The notes: generated by a model from the sequence alone, not told the origin. DNA of 46,195 bases from CAZAMI01 sp964627805 (GCA_964627805.1 CAZVLA010000037.1:1-46195), one strand, 5' to 3'; positions 24,907 to 33,509 are shown, counted from the first letter of the stretch. Translations and numbers: made by a program.

Positions 24907-26061
24907 ATGGGGATACTGGACTCAATAAAGCCTCAAAGCGCTGGTCAGCAAAGGATGATGGACGCTCTGAAAGACGAGAGCTACACCATAGTAGGTATTT
25001 TCGGACCTACAGGTACTGGTAAGTCACTATTCTCACTAGCCTACGGTATCGACGCCGTTAATGAGGGTAAGTATAGGAGGTTAATAGTGGTTAAGCCAAT
25101 GATCGACGTAACCACTGGTGAGGAGTTGACTATGGCTAAGGCGGGGGATCAATTCATTGAATTGGCTAAGCAGTACGTAATAGACGTCATAGGTAACTTC
25201 ATAAGCTGGGCTGAAGTGAGTAAGTTAATTGATGAGGGTAGAGTACTATTCGTTGATAGCCACTACCTAAAGGGTAGGACATTCGATGATGCTGTAGTGT
25301 TCATTGATGACGCACAGACACTCAAGGTGGAGTCACTGATTGAGACCATAGTTAGGGTAGGTAGGAACAGTAGGTTAGTAGTTGCTGGTGACCCGATATT
25401 CCAAGCATTAAGGAGGAGATCACCTACCGACCCAGCAACAATACTTAGGGATATCCTAGCTAGTGAGGAGAAAGCCGTGGTTGTTGATTTAGGCACTAAG
25501 GACATCGTTAGAGCCGGTGCTAAGAGAGGATTAAGACTCATTATGGAATATATGCTAAGATCAAGATCACTTAAGGAGAGTGAGGTTAAGGCGTTAGAGG
25601 CCATAAGGGTTAGGTCACCAGACGCTGACGTAATAACAGTCCTAGACCTAAGTGAGTTCGTTAGTAAGTATGAGATATCATCAGAACACGTGCCTAAGTA
25701 CTTAGTAATCGTTAAGCCGAACCACCTAGGTAGGTTAGTAGGCAGGAAGGGCGAGAGAATCAACGCGATTGAGAAGGACCTAGGGGCTAGGGTTAGGGGT
25801 GTTGAGTTAAGTACTGACTTAACAAACATAATAAGAGCTATACATCCAGTATCGTGGGTATGGAAGAGGGTTGAGGATGTCGACTTCATGGGTTCATACA
25901 TAGCAGTATCCGTGGATGAGGGTGCGTTCGGGCCATTCATGGGTCAGAAGGGTGTCTACGTTAGGTTCCTAGAGGAGGTTACTAAGGAGCTATTCGGTAT
26001 AGGTATTAGGGTAATACCTGTAGAGAGAAGTAGTAGGAGAAGGTCTAGGAGGCGTAAGTAA
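24907..26061 (+). CDS. PhoH-type ATPase fused to KH domains
   Basis: A 384-residue protein from ATG 24907, chosen because GGTG lies 7 bp upstream; an in-frame TTG at 24889 is possible. The PhoH/RNA-helicase-like ATPase starts MGILDSIKPQSAGQ with Walker A GPTGTGKS (33-40) and Walker B VVFIDDAQT, then the VVAGDP motif III. Two KH units follow: GRLVGRKGERINAI and GPFMGQKGVYV, then a basic RRRSRRRK tail. RNA binding with ATP-driven remodelling is the likely role. The PIN nuclease domain found in related proteins is absent. Confidence 0.87.
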   Translation: MGILDSIKPQSAGQQRMMDALKDESYTIVGIFGPTGTGKSLFSLAYGIDAVNEGKYRRLIVVKPMIDVTTGEELTMAKAGDQFIELAKQYVIDVIGNFISWAEVSKLIDEGRVLFVDSHYLKGRTFDDAVVFIDDAQTLKVESLIETIVRVGRNSRLVVAGDPIFQALRRRSPTDPATILRDILASEEKAVVVDLGTKDIVRAGAKRGLRLIMEYMLRSRSLKESEVKALEAIRVRSPDADVITVLDLSEFVSKYEISSEHVPKYLVIVKPNHLGRLVGRKGERINAIEKDLGARVRGVELSTDLTNIIRAIHPVSWVWKRVEDVDFMGSYIAVSVDEGAFGPFMGQKGVYVRFLEEVTKELFGIGIRVIPVERSSRRRSRRRK

Positions 26062-26074
26062 TTAATAAAGAATT

Positions 26075-26932
26075 TTATTTCTTAATTAGTATATCGAGAA
26101 CTACTTGGTAATACCTAGGGCCTACACTCCTAACAATTCTCGAATACACTACCTTAGACTCCTTAACACCTAATTCACGAAGCTTACTTAGGTAAGTATC
26201 CTCGGCAATCCTTAAAGCCTCCTCACGATCCTCACAGCTTATGAAGTCGTAAGCATGAACGTAACCAACGCTCTTCAACGCGTAAACGGCCCTGTCCAAG
26301 TACTTAAGAGCTAATTCAGGTAACGGCATTAATACCCTATCAAACCTTCCTGGATACCTCAGCATTACCTCACCAGCATCACCGAGGACGGGCTTAACCA
26401 CGTCCTCAACTTTATTTAGTCTTATATTCTCTACCATTAGTTCATAAGCCTTAGGGTTAATATCTATTGACAATACCTCCTTAGGTCTCGAGTACTTAGC
26501 TATTATTATCGAGAAGAGACCAGCACCAGCGAACATATTAGCTACGTACTCATTAGGTCTTACTAACTTAGCTACCCTACCGTGTTCGTAATTAAGTGCT
26601 GGTGATATGTAGACCTCCCTAATATCTATTTTAAACACGCATCCATGCTCCTTATAGTAAGTTACGCTTCTCTCCTCACCCGCTAGGTGTACGTACTCCC
26701 TAACCCTGTACTTACCCTTAATCGGCGTTACCGCTAACCAAACGGACTTAACGTATGGCAACCTCCTAAGCAATTCATTAGCTAATACCCTATAATCATC
26801 GATACTAACGTCAGGTGATTTCCTAAGTAAGGCTATATCACCTATTAACTCAACCCTACCCCATAACTTCCTAGCTACCTCCTCGCCAAGTACCTCCCTA
26901 GCTATCCTCCTTAGTAACTGACCCCTACCCAA
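26075..26932 (-). CDS. trm5: tRNA (guanine-N1)-methyltransferase Trm5
   Basis: A 285-residue SAM-dependent enzyme making m1G37 in tRNA. The D2 domain with GCVFKIDIREVYISPALNYEH leads into the Rossmann core: ANMFAGAGLFSI (motif I, 131-142), SIDINPKA, and DRVLMPLPE (198-206), the equivalent of the Trm5 N-L/P-P motif. The D1 domain seems short or absent, which fits one of the archaeal Trm5 subclasses. Taw2 is a related alternative but the MPLPE motif argues for Trm5. Confidence 0.87.
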   Translation of the reverse strand: MGRGQLLRRIAREVLGEEVARKLWGRVELIGDIALLRKSPDVSIDDYRVLANELLRRLPYVKSVWLAVTPIKGKYRVREYVHLAGEERSVTYYKEHGCVFKIDIREVYISPALNYEHGRVAKLVRPNEYVANMFAGAGLFSIIIAKYSRPKEVLSIDINPKAYELMVENIRLNKVEDVVKPVLGDAGEVMLRYPGRFDRVLMPLPELALKYLDRAVYALKSVGYVHAYDFISCEDREEALRIAEDTYLSKLRELGVKESKVVYSRIVRSVGPRYYQVVLDILIKK

Positions 26933-27015
26933 TACCTAACACCTTTCATTACGTGAGTTAATTCCGTGAAGGTAAATACTTAATTCCTCCAATATACATT
27001 TTACTTGGTGAATAT

Positions 27016-27711
27016 ATGCCTACATTACGTTCTGGACTCGTCATAGCTGGTGCGTACGCTGATAAGTTAAGGAGGACTGCATTCGCTCAGCTTAAGGGAG
27101 CTATTAAGGAGGGTAAGATAAGGGCTAACGAAGTAGCTTACCACGTAGCTCAACTAAATAAGGTACTCTACAGGATATTAGTTGATGGACTCAAGATCAA
27201 TAAAGGTGACGTAGTTAGGATATCAATTGATTACGACTTAGAACCCGGTAAGATCGTGTGGAAGTTCGATACGTTAAGGATTGAGGCATTCCGTAGGATA
27301 CCCGATGAGGAGGTTGAGGAGACTGTTAAGAGGTTCATAACTGAGGCTGAGGCGATAATGACTGCTGAGGTTGAGTACACCATAGAGAAGATAGGGGAAA
27401 CAATGGATGGTGACGTAGTGTACGTACTTAAGTTAGGTGAGCGTGAGGTAGGTGCTTTTGAGGTGGTACCTATTGATGAGGAGATAGCGTACATAAAGAA
27501 GGGAGCCGCGTTAGATCCCAGCCCAATGATTGTTGAGAAGATAAAGATACCCACTGATGGGAAATCCATTGAGGACGCTATAAAGGCTAACATAGGTAAG
27601 TTCACGAGTAGTGCTAGGTATGTATCTCATGAGGAGGCTACTAAGGTTATTGAGTACATAAAGTCTAGAGTACTTCATGAGGAGGTTAGTGAGGAAGAGG
27701 CTGAGGAGTGA
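27016..27711 (+). CDS. DUF2258 family protein
   Basis: A 231-residue acidic protein with the DUF2258 features: RSGLVIAGAYADKLRRTAFA at the start, the single-stranded-nucleic-acid-like middle DLEPGKIVWKFDTLRIEAFRR, and a glutamate-rich tail (EEVSEEEAEE). The family is conserved in crenarchaea; I know no established function. It starts at an ATG (MPTLRS) with GGTG 7-10 bp upstream. It ends tail to tail with the amidohydrolase-like gene, two bases apart. Confidence 0.85.
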   Translation: MPTLRSGLVIAGAYADKLRRTAFAQLKGAIKEGKIRANEVAYHVAQLNKVLYRILVDGLKINKGDVVRISIDYDLEPGKIVWKFDTLRIEAFRRIPDEEVEETVKRFITEAEAIMTAEVEYTIEKIGETMDGDVVYVLKLGEREVGAFEVVPIDEEIAYIKKGAALDPSPMIVEKIKIPTDGKSIEDAIKANIGKFTSSARYVSHEEATKVIEYIKSRVLHEEVSEEEAEE

Positions 27712-27713
27712 AA

Positions 27714-28835
27714 TTAAGCAATACTAACATATCTTTTTAGTATAGGCCTTAACCTACGTAACGCCTTCCTCACTAACTCATAACCTATAGTTAATGTCTC
27801 CTTATTATCCACTAATATGTCATCACCGACGATTACGGTCTCGACATCTAAGTCACCCATCACTACAGCTCTAGCTAGGTACCTCAAGTCAGTAATCACG
27901 GGCCATCCAGGGGGTTCTGACGTATCATACATTACTATATTAGCTGTGGAGCCTGCATCCAAACTACCTAAGCCTTCGAAACCTACTAACTTACTATTAA
28001 TTACGGTGGTTGCCGCTAACACATCAATTTCGTTTACACCCGTGAGTAGTGACGCGTCCTTCATTACTGAGGACATACTGTATGAAGGACTAACACCTAT
28101 TCCTAGACCCTCATTGGGTCTCCACAGCTTTAGTTGCGGTCCGTACCTAATCACAGGGTCATTACTACTGACTTCAAAGTTAGGGTTAATGTAGGTAACA
28201 CCCTCTAAACCACCTACCCTCCTACTAGCGTTTAGTACGTATGCCCTAACACCTAACTCCTTAACTAGCCCAACCCATTCCTCAGTAGGGTCGCCACAGT
28301 AGAGTGCAGCTACCTTGATATTACTGAATTTACCCTCCCACCTACTCATGAGTAGCTTAAGCTCATGCTCAGGGTCGAAGTCCTTAATCCCGCAACCAAA
28401 AGGTACTGCCAAGGTTACGTACATACCTAAGTCATTAGCTGCTCTAGCTACGTTCTCGAGGAATATATCAGTAATTAACGCTACCGTAACGCCCCTCCTC
28501 ATCAGCTCCATAAAGGTAAGGGCTGCTAAGTAATAGACGTCGGTCCTAGTAAGCACTGTTATGAAGTCGCTGAGGGATCTCCAATCAATCTCCTTAATGA
28601 CGTACCTAAACGGGTATAGAGTAACTGTGGTAATACCTGACACTAAACCAGGGGCTACTAACCTCCCCTCGCCATTAATTAATAGTTCAGGGTACTGAAA
28701 CTCATCTGGTGGGTCACCCTCACCAACACCCTCGATAACGCCGTTCCTTAAGTATACATAGCCCTTACTAATTACTAGGTCATGCCTGTATGACATCGTC
28801 AGTATCGTTGCATTAGTTATTAATATCCTAACCAA
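27714..28835 (-). CDS. Amidohydrolase-superfamily protein lacking metal ligands
   Basis: A 373-residue homologue of the TrzN/SsnA-type amidohydrolases. It keeps the N-terminal sandwich (ITNATILTMS, LINGEGRLVAPGLV) and the C-terminal ATTVINSKLVGFEGLGSLDAGS and ANIVMYD segments. However, the HxH motif expected after PGL is ITT (I68, T70), and the other usual histidines in the barrel are not evident (YLAALTFMELMRRGVT lacks one; GVSPSYSMS replaces the G-S/T-D region). It therefore looks like a pseudoenzyme or an enzyme with altered chemistry. The reading frame is intact. Confidence 0.8.
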   Translation of the reverse strand: MVRILITNATILTMSYRHDLVISKGYVYLRNGVIEGVGEGDPPDEFQYPELLINGEGRLVAPGLVSGITTVTLYPFRYVIKEIDWRSLSDFITVLTRTDVYYLAALTFMELMRRGVTVALITDIFLENVARAANDLGMYVTLAVPFGCGIKDFDPEHELKLLMSRWEGKFSNIKVAALYCGDPTEEWVGLVKELGVRAYVLNASRRVGGLEGVTYINPNFEVSSNDPVIRYGPQLKLWRPNEGLGIGVSPSYSMSSVMKDASLLTGVNEIDVLAATTVINSKLVGFEGLGSLDAGSTANIVMYDTSEPPGWPVITDLRYLARAVVMGDLDVETVIVGDDILVDNKETLTIGYELVRKALRRLRPILKRYVSIA

Positions 28836-28889
28836 TAATCGCCACCTACCTAATTACTCAAGTCAGTACTGATAATTTAGGTATTTAAC

Positions 28890-29831
28890 TTAATCACTAC
28901 CTAAGGATTTACTAGCTACTAATAACTTATTAATTACTTCATTAATTCCCTTCACACTACCTGACCTAACTACACTACTAACCTCAACTACGAACTTACT
29001 TGTTGAGTTCACGATTTCATACGATACTTTCTTTAGATTTAACGTAGCTAGTACTTCATCATTCTTTATAATGACTATTGAAGCACTCCGCAAGGCACTT
29101 AAGTTAATACCTAGAGGTACCTTAATCACTTTATAGAGTACGTCATAGTCACTAGATTTACTTAGGTTTAAGTACATAATAGCTAAGTTAACTTCACCCT
29201 TCACCACTCTTAAGAGCTTATGGAGGTAATTACTTATTAAGCCTATATCCCTCGGTGAGGCACGAATAATTACTAAGGGCTCATTAGCCGACCATTCACT
29301 AAGTAACTTCATTAACTCGTTAATGCCTACAGACTTACTTAAGTCCGTAGTTACTAGGTCTAAGCGCTGATCCTTGATTAGGGCTAGTGACGTAGCTAAG
29401 CTGTAGTTATACCTTAGTGAGTCTACTATAGCTGCTAGTATAGATGTAGCTACTAACCTACTGTACGGTGTACCATTAATCACTAAGGAGGATATCACGT
29501 TACAGGGTATACTGTAGGTATTAACTAACGTACATACCCTACTAACGTTACCGTACTTTACGTAGTTAATTAGGAAGTCCGAGGACGCTATAACGAACTT
29601 AACACTACTGTTTAACTCACTAAGTAACTTATTAATGAATGAGGAATTCATTAGGTTGTTTAAGTTAATTACGTATTCATGGAAGTAATCAGTAGCGTCA
29701 ATTCCATTCATTAACTTACTAATCATTAACTCCCTGAATCCACTAATGACGCGTCCAACGTAAGGATAGAACACGTAGGTAAGTAGGGCAGACAGCGCAA
29801 CAACAACCAACACGATTACTACGGCCTTCAT
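28890..29831 (-). CDS. Membrane-anchored protein of unknown function
   Basis: A 313-residue protein starting at the ATG at 29831 (KAVVIVLVVVALSALLTYVF is its membrane anchor, about 2-21). The longer reading frame runs into tRNA-Ala and is rejected. The exterior part is rich in asparagine and serine with several N-x-S/T sequons and alternating helices, and has no recognised domain. The gene is transcribed from just downstream of tRNA-Ala. Not recognised. Confidence 0.6.
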   Translation of the reverse strand: MKAVVIVLVVVALSALLTYVFYPYVGRVISGFRELMISKLMNGIDATDYFHEYVINLNNLMNSSFINKLLSELNSSVKFVIASSDFLINYVKYGNVSRVCTLVNTYSIPCNVISSLVINGTPYSRLVATSILAAIVDSLRYNYSLATSLALIKDQRLDLVTTDLSKSVGINELMKLLSEWSANEPLVIIRASPRDIGLISNYLHKLLRVVKGEVNLAIMYLNLSKSSDYDVLYKVIKVPLGINLSALRSASIVIIKNDEVLATLNLKKVSYEIVNSTSKFVVEVSSVVRSGSVKGINEVINKLLVASKSLGSD

Positions 29832-29862
29832 ACCTAGGCTTAACCCACGGTAATTATTTATG

Positions 29863-29939
<77 letters not shown>

Positions 29940-30017
29940 ACCGTAGACATAACTAACTACGAGGGGTTTTAAGCATTAAGAACGACAGCTAATAAACCTA
30001 GTAAGGAATCATGAATA

Positions 30018-30354
30018 GGCGGTCCCGGAGCCGGCTGGCGGCTACGGGGGCTTAAGCCCCTGAGGAAGCTCCGCCCTCCGCGCGGCACGGGGACCCCGTA
30101 AGGGGTGCGGGGAGACCCGCGGCAACGGCACAGAAACGACACGGCCACCCTCGGATGTCAATGAGGCGGTGAGGGCGCCCCGGCAACGGGGCGCCAGTAA
30201 CCCGCTGAGTATGGGGGTGGATGCGCTGAAACGGCCGTCCCCCCGGGAGCAAGGCCGAGCAGCACCGATGAGGGCCGCGTGAGGTGCGGGTGGGCCGCAT
30301 AGCCTAATGCCGCCGTAGTACAGAAGGCGGGCTATAGCCGGCACCGGGACCGCT
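30018..30354 (+). ncRNA. rnpB: RNase P RNA
   Basis: A strongly GC-rich block in AT-rich surroundings. Terminal helix P1 is GCGGTCCCGG (30019-30028) paired with CCGGGACCGC (30344-30353). GAGGAAGCTCC (30062-30072) is the CR-I universal motif, GGAGCAAGGCCGAGC (about 30246-30260) matches CR-II/III, and ACAGAAGGCGGGCTATAG (30320-30337) matches CR-IV/V. The length of about 335 nt fits type A archaeal RNase P RNA. It is convergent with tsr3, whose stop codon touches the P1 end. Confidence 0.93.
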
Positions 30355-30898
30355 ACTTCATGCCTAACTTCCTAAGTACTTCATCCTGTATCTTAAGTAC
30401 CTCATTAACATCCTTAGCTCCCGAGTACTTCTCTAGTAGTTCATGGTTTAACTTAATGAATGTAGGTCCCCACTTAAACTTACTTAGTACTTCATTAGCC
30501 TGCTCCTTAAGACCTACTATGTATAATGCAGCAGCTACTGCTTCAGCACTACTTAATTTACTGAAGACCGCGTAATTTATCGGGTTAGCTGCCTTCAGTA
30601 GGGGGAGTATTCTATGCTTGCCTCTTACCCTCCTGAATAGGTTCTTAAGTACCTCCTCACCTAAGTTCCAGGAGGTGTCCACGACCACTAAACCGTACTT
30701 AATTACGTACTCCCTATCTAACGGTGTGAGTACAGTGTCTGAGAATGGGTTTAGAACAATTGAATTCTTAGGTACTTGCTTAGGACTTACCTTAGTAGCT
30801 AAGCCTAACCTAACTAATTTAAGGGCCGTTGATTTCCTAGGGTCGTCACCTCTAAACCTGATAACGTATATAGTTGCTTTAACTAATACCCACCTCAT
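30353..30898 (-). CDS. tsr3: rRNA aminocarboxypropyltransferase Tsr3 (DUF367)
   Basis: A 181-residue protein with the DUF367/RLI-associated fold: GDDPRKSTALKLVRLG, VLNPFSDTVLTPLD, VVVDTSWNLGEE, then RILPLLKAANPINYAVFSKLSSAEAVAAALYI (key residues NPINY and SSAEA). Tsr3 transfers the aminocarboxypropyl group of SAM to a conserved pseudouridine-derived base in small-subunit rRNA. Length matches the archaeal family. It is divergent from the Lrp-type gene. Confidence 0.92.
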   Translation of the reverse strand: MRWVLVKATIYVIRFRGDDPRKSTALKLVRLGLATKVSPKQVPKNSIVLNPFSDTVLTPLDREYVIKYGLVVVDTSWNLGEEVLKNLFRRVRGKHRILPLLKAANPINYAVFSKLSSAEAVAAALYIVGLKEQANEVLSKFKWGPTFIKLNHELLEKYSGAKDVNEVLKIQDEVLRKLGMK

Positions 30899-30967
30899 TA
30901 AAACCTAGTAAAACCGTAAGTTAAAGCTTATTAACATGCTGGATTTAGTATGTATCGGTGCTCTCGG

Positions 30968-31219
30968 ATGCCAGAAGCTATAGTACTAATAAATACCGAC
31001 ATAGGTACTGAGGAGGATGTGCTAAAGACCTTAGGTGAGATTGAGGGCGTTGTTGAGGCCTACATAGTTTACGGTGTATACGATATAGTAGCTAAGGTTA
31101 GGGCTGAAACTACTGAGGCACTTAAGGAGATAATATCTAGCAAAATAAGGAGGATACCTAAGGTAAGGTCAACATTAACTATGATAGTCGTTGAGGGTAA
31201 GAAATTCGTTAAGGAGTAA
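30968..31219 (+). CDS. Stand-alone Lrp/AsnC ligand-binding (RAM) domain protein
   Basis: An 83-residue protein from ATG 30968, chosen because GGTG precedes it by 7 bp; an in-frame ATG at 30950 adds six residues. EAIVLINTDIGTEEDVL, GVVEAYIVYGVYDIVAKV and TLTMIVVEGK match the RAM effector-binding domain, without a DNA-binding part. Such proteins form oligomers that sense amino acids. The stop overlaps the tiaS start by one base (TAATG), so the two are coupled. Confidence 0.88.
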   Translation: MPEAIVLINTDIGTEEDVLKTLGEIEGVVEAYIVYGVYDIVAKVRAETTEALKEIISSKIRRIPKVRSTLTMIVVEGKKFVKE

Positions 31220-32583
31220 TGGCTACTTCTAAAGATAGTTTTATTCAATTACATATAGGTGTAGATAGTGTAGACTCACCATTCGGTGGGTGCACAACAC
31301 ACTTCGTATTTAGGGTTACTAAGGAGTTAATTAGGAAATTCAGAGTGAGGTTTCTCGACTACCCAAACCTGATTAGGTTAAACCCAGCTATACCATTCAA
31401 GACTAGAGGTAATGGCGCTGTTTCACTGCACTTACTAGTTAGGAGGGATGACCTACAAAGGATAATTGATTACCTAACTAATGAGGTTATTAAGTACTTA
31501 ATCGAGTTTAGCGGTGATTATAGAAAGGTTGGTCTTGCCTACCTTATAGGTAATGACATACCTTACGAAGTTAGGGAGTTATTCCTTAAGGCATTAACGG
31601 ATTACGTACATACCGACTACTTACTCAGTGTCATTAACGCGTTAGGTGATAAGTTACTATTTCCATTAGGTATTTCTAGGGGCACTGTAGGTGCTTTAGC
31701 ATCATTAGCTAGTACTTATGAAGTAGTTAGCGACTGTACTTACGAGTTGCTAGTGTATAGGGAGCCACCATACACTAAAGAACGTGTAGTTGATACCGAC
31801 TTACTCTGGAGGATTGACAGATTATTCAGTAAGTACTTATTCACTACATTCGATAGGGGTTCTAGGAAGTTACTAGCTACACCACACGGACCAGACCCTG
31901 TACTGCTTGGTATTAGGAGTGACGACGATAGCGTATTAGCTACAATTGCTGACTTACTTACTAAGTACTTAAGCGGTATTAATGGTTGCCTAATATTCAG
32001 AACTAACCAGGGTACTGACCAACACTTAGTGAGTAGGGACTTAAGCGAGTTTAAGCTATACCAAACAGGTTGTATTAGTGGTGTAGTAAGTGCTAAACCA
32101 ACTAGCTTAGCAGGCGGTGATGTACTTACTGAAGTAACTAGTGAGGGCAGGGCACTTAAGGTGGTAGCTTTCAGGGAGACCGAACTAAGTAAGGTATTAA
32201 CTAAGTTAGTAATAGGTGATGAAATAACCGTATGTGGTACTATGAAGTACTGGGAGGGTATAGGTAACGTACTTCATATTGAGAAAATAATCATAAGAAA
32301 ACTAATTAGGGAGAAGGAAGTTAATCCACTATGCCCTAGATGCGGGCATAGAATGAAGTCAGCCGGAAGAAACAAAGGCTTTAAATGCCCTAAGTGCGGA
32401 TATAAGGCAAGACTAAGTAAGGTTAAGGTAAGGATAAATAGAGACATAGAGGAAGGAACGTACGTACCACCCAATAAATCAATCAAACACCTAAATAAAC
32501 CTAGGGTAAGGTACGTGAGAACAAGTAAATGCGTAATTAAGGAACCCCAAAAGTTCCTCTGGATCCCACAAAATTCCCACTAA
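31219..32583 (+). CDS. tiaS: tRNA(Ile2) 2-agmatinylcytidine synthetase TiaS
   Basis: A 454-residue enzyme that attaches agmatine to C34 of tRNA-Ile(CAU) so that it reads AUA. The N terminus HIGVDSVDSPFGGCTTHF and IPFKTRGNGAVSLHL are diagnostic of TiaS. The middle carries the catalytic ATP-using region, an OB-fold follows, and a zinc ribbon (CPRCGHR and CPKCGY, about 372-393) closes it. Agmatine would come from the arginine decarboxylase-like enzyme at 13.6-14.0 kb. Confidence 0.94.
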   Translation: MATSKDSFIQLHIGVDSVDSPFGGCTTHFVFRVTKELIRKFRVRFLDYPNLIRLNPAIPFKTRGNGAVSLHLLVRRDDLQRIIDYLTNEVIKYLIEFSGDYRKVGLAYLIGNDIPYEVRELFLKALTDYVHTDYLLSVINALGDKLLFPLGISRGTVGALASLASTYEVVSDCTYELLVYREPPYTKERVVDTDLLWRIDRLFSKYLFTTFDRGSRKLLATPHGPDPVLLGIRSDDDSVLATIADLLTKYLSGINGCLIFRTNQGTDQHLVSRDLSEFKLYQTGCISGVVSAKPTSLAGGDVLTEVTSEGRALKVVAFRETELSKVLTKLVIGDEITVCGTMKYWEGIGNVLHIEKIIIRKLIREKEVNPLCPRCGHRMKSAGRNKGFKCPKCGYKARLSKVKVRINRDIEEGTYVPPNKSIKHLNKPRVRYVRTSKCVIKEPQKFLWIPQNSH

Positions 32584-32689
32584 AACCTCTGCACCCTCAA
32601 GGTCCTTACCCCCACATAGTAGAGCGTAACTCACTAAGAACATCCGCACCCCTATACTTCGTCTGGAATGAATTGAAACAAATATTAGA

Positions 32690-32815
32690 GGTTATACTTA
32701 TGGGGAAGTTTGTATAATGATATATTAAACTAGGAAAGATTATCCTGCATTTCTGTAATATTTAATAATAGTTTAATTTGGCAGTTATAAAACACTAGCT
32801 TCAGATTGCAGTCTC
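32690..32815. other. AT-rich candidate duplex unwinding element
   Basis: A run of A/T-dominated sequence (for example TATAATGATATATTAAAC and AATATTTAATAATAGTTTAA) lies directly beside the first origin-box-like element and carries no plausible gene. It fits the AT-rich unwinding region of crenarchaeal origins. The 32584-32690 part holds nothing I recognise. Confidence 0.5.
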
Positions 32816-32821
32816 CATATG

Positions 32822-32843
32822 TCTCCAGTGGAAAAATCGGGGG
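32822..32843 (+). promoter_or_regulatory. Origin recognition box-like element 1
   Basis: CTCCAGTGGAAA followed, after 4 nt, by a G5 run. This matches the archaeal ORB consensus (TCCAGTGGAAAC then about four bases then a GGGGG tail) in sequence and spacing, as known for Sulfolobus and Aeropyrum Orc1/Cdc6 sites. It is the strongest single match in the window. Confidence 0.7.
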
Positions 32844-32913
32844 AGGGCAGTCTCTGTATGTACATATCTTGACCTAGGTATACACGCCATTATGTATCGG
32901 GGGTGCGTTGGGT

Positions 32914-32936
32914 AACCCCCTGTTTTCTTCTGGAGT
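32914..32936 (-). promoter_or_regulatory. Origin recognition box-like element 2 (inverted)
   Basis: On the minus strand, CTCCAGAAGAAAACAGGGGG. It shares CTCCAG, G-AAAA and the G5 tail with element 1, one base shorter in the spacer, and faces it head to head. Element 2 diverges at the TG of the consensus, so it is the weaker of the two. The two elements are separated by 70 bp. Confidence 0.6.
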
Positions 32937-32957
32937 GGGACACGACACCCACACTGT

Positions 32958-33230
32958 TTAAAGCGGAGGTTCTGGATTCATGTATTTCTTCCTGAAGGCC
33001 TCAGTTACGTCTATACCTACGATGTTGGCTAGTGATAGTAGCCAAGCAAGTACGTCAGCTATTTCCTCAGCTATTGATTCCTTATCATCCTTTAGTAGTG
33101 ACTCAGCTAATTCACCTACCTCCTCAATAAACCAAGTAAATGTTGCATGTAACCCACGCTTACTATCTCTTTCGTAGTAATACCTCCTCATCAAATCTTG
33201 AGCGTACTTTATCGTTATATCCCCACTCAT
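32958..33230 (-). CDS. MazG-like nucleotide pyrophosphohydrolase
   Basis: A 90-residue all-alpha NTP pyrophosphohydrolase. FTWFIEEVGELAESLL gives the EExxE motif and SIAEEIADVLAWLLSLAN the second EExxD metal-binding motif. The length is that of a single-domain MazG. It may clear non-canonical or excess nucleotides. It is adjacent to the candidate origin and divergent from the Sec61-beta gene. Confidence 0.92.
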   Translation of the reverse strand: MSGDITIKYAQDLMRRYYYERDSKRGLHATFTWFIEEVGELAESLLKDDKESIAEEIADVLAWLLSLANIVGIDVTEAFRKKYMNPEPPL

Positions 33231-33291
33231 TGTCGATCCATTGAATAGCTTATTTAATAAGGTTAAAAAGTGAGTTGTGACTTACTAGTTT

Positions 33292-33298
33292 GGGAGGT
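33292..33298 (+). promoter_or_regulatory. Shine-Dalgarno that fixes the Sec61-beta start
   Basis: GGGAGGT ends four bases before TTG 33303 and sets that TTG as the start rather than the longer open frame from 33270. Confidence 0.7.
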
Positions 33299-33302
33299 AA
33301 TA

Positions 33303-33473
33303 TTGTCACCCAGGAGACGTAGGAGGAGGGCTGAGGGACCATTAACAGCAGCTGGTTTAGTTAGGTTCTTTGAGGATGTTGAGGCTAAGGTTAAGATATC
33401 ACCTATGACCATATTGATAGTAGCTATTGCTGTATCAGCAATAGCTGCAGTTCTTAATTACGTATTTAAGTAG
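33303..33473 (+). CDS. secG: Preprotein translocase subunit Sec61-beta (SecG)
   Basis: A 56-residue protein from the TTG preceded by GGGAGGT. A basic cytoplasmic head (SPRRRRRRAEGP), the LTAAGLVRFFEDVEAKVKISP segment and a single C-terminal membrane helix (TILIVAIAVSAIAAVLNYVF) are the archaeal Sec61-beta pattern. It is the non-essential third subunit of the SecYEG channel. Confidence 0.92.
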   Translation: MSPRRRRRRAEGPLTAAGLVRFFEDVEAKVKISPMTILIVAIAVSAIAAVLNYVFK

Positions 33474-33509
33474 TGGTGTTGTTTAGTACTTAAAACTTAT
33501 ATTTAGTGT

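Noticed and set aside
30042..30344. Long open frames antisense to the GC-rich block
   Set aside because: They come from high GC and few stop codons inside the RNase P RNA; proteins are arginine/proline-rich and resemble no family.
32958..33230. Origin-linked regulator identity for the MazG-like gene
   Set aside because: It is a normal nucleotide pyrophosphohydrolase; its closeness to the ORB elements alone does not support a replication-control role.
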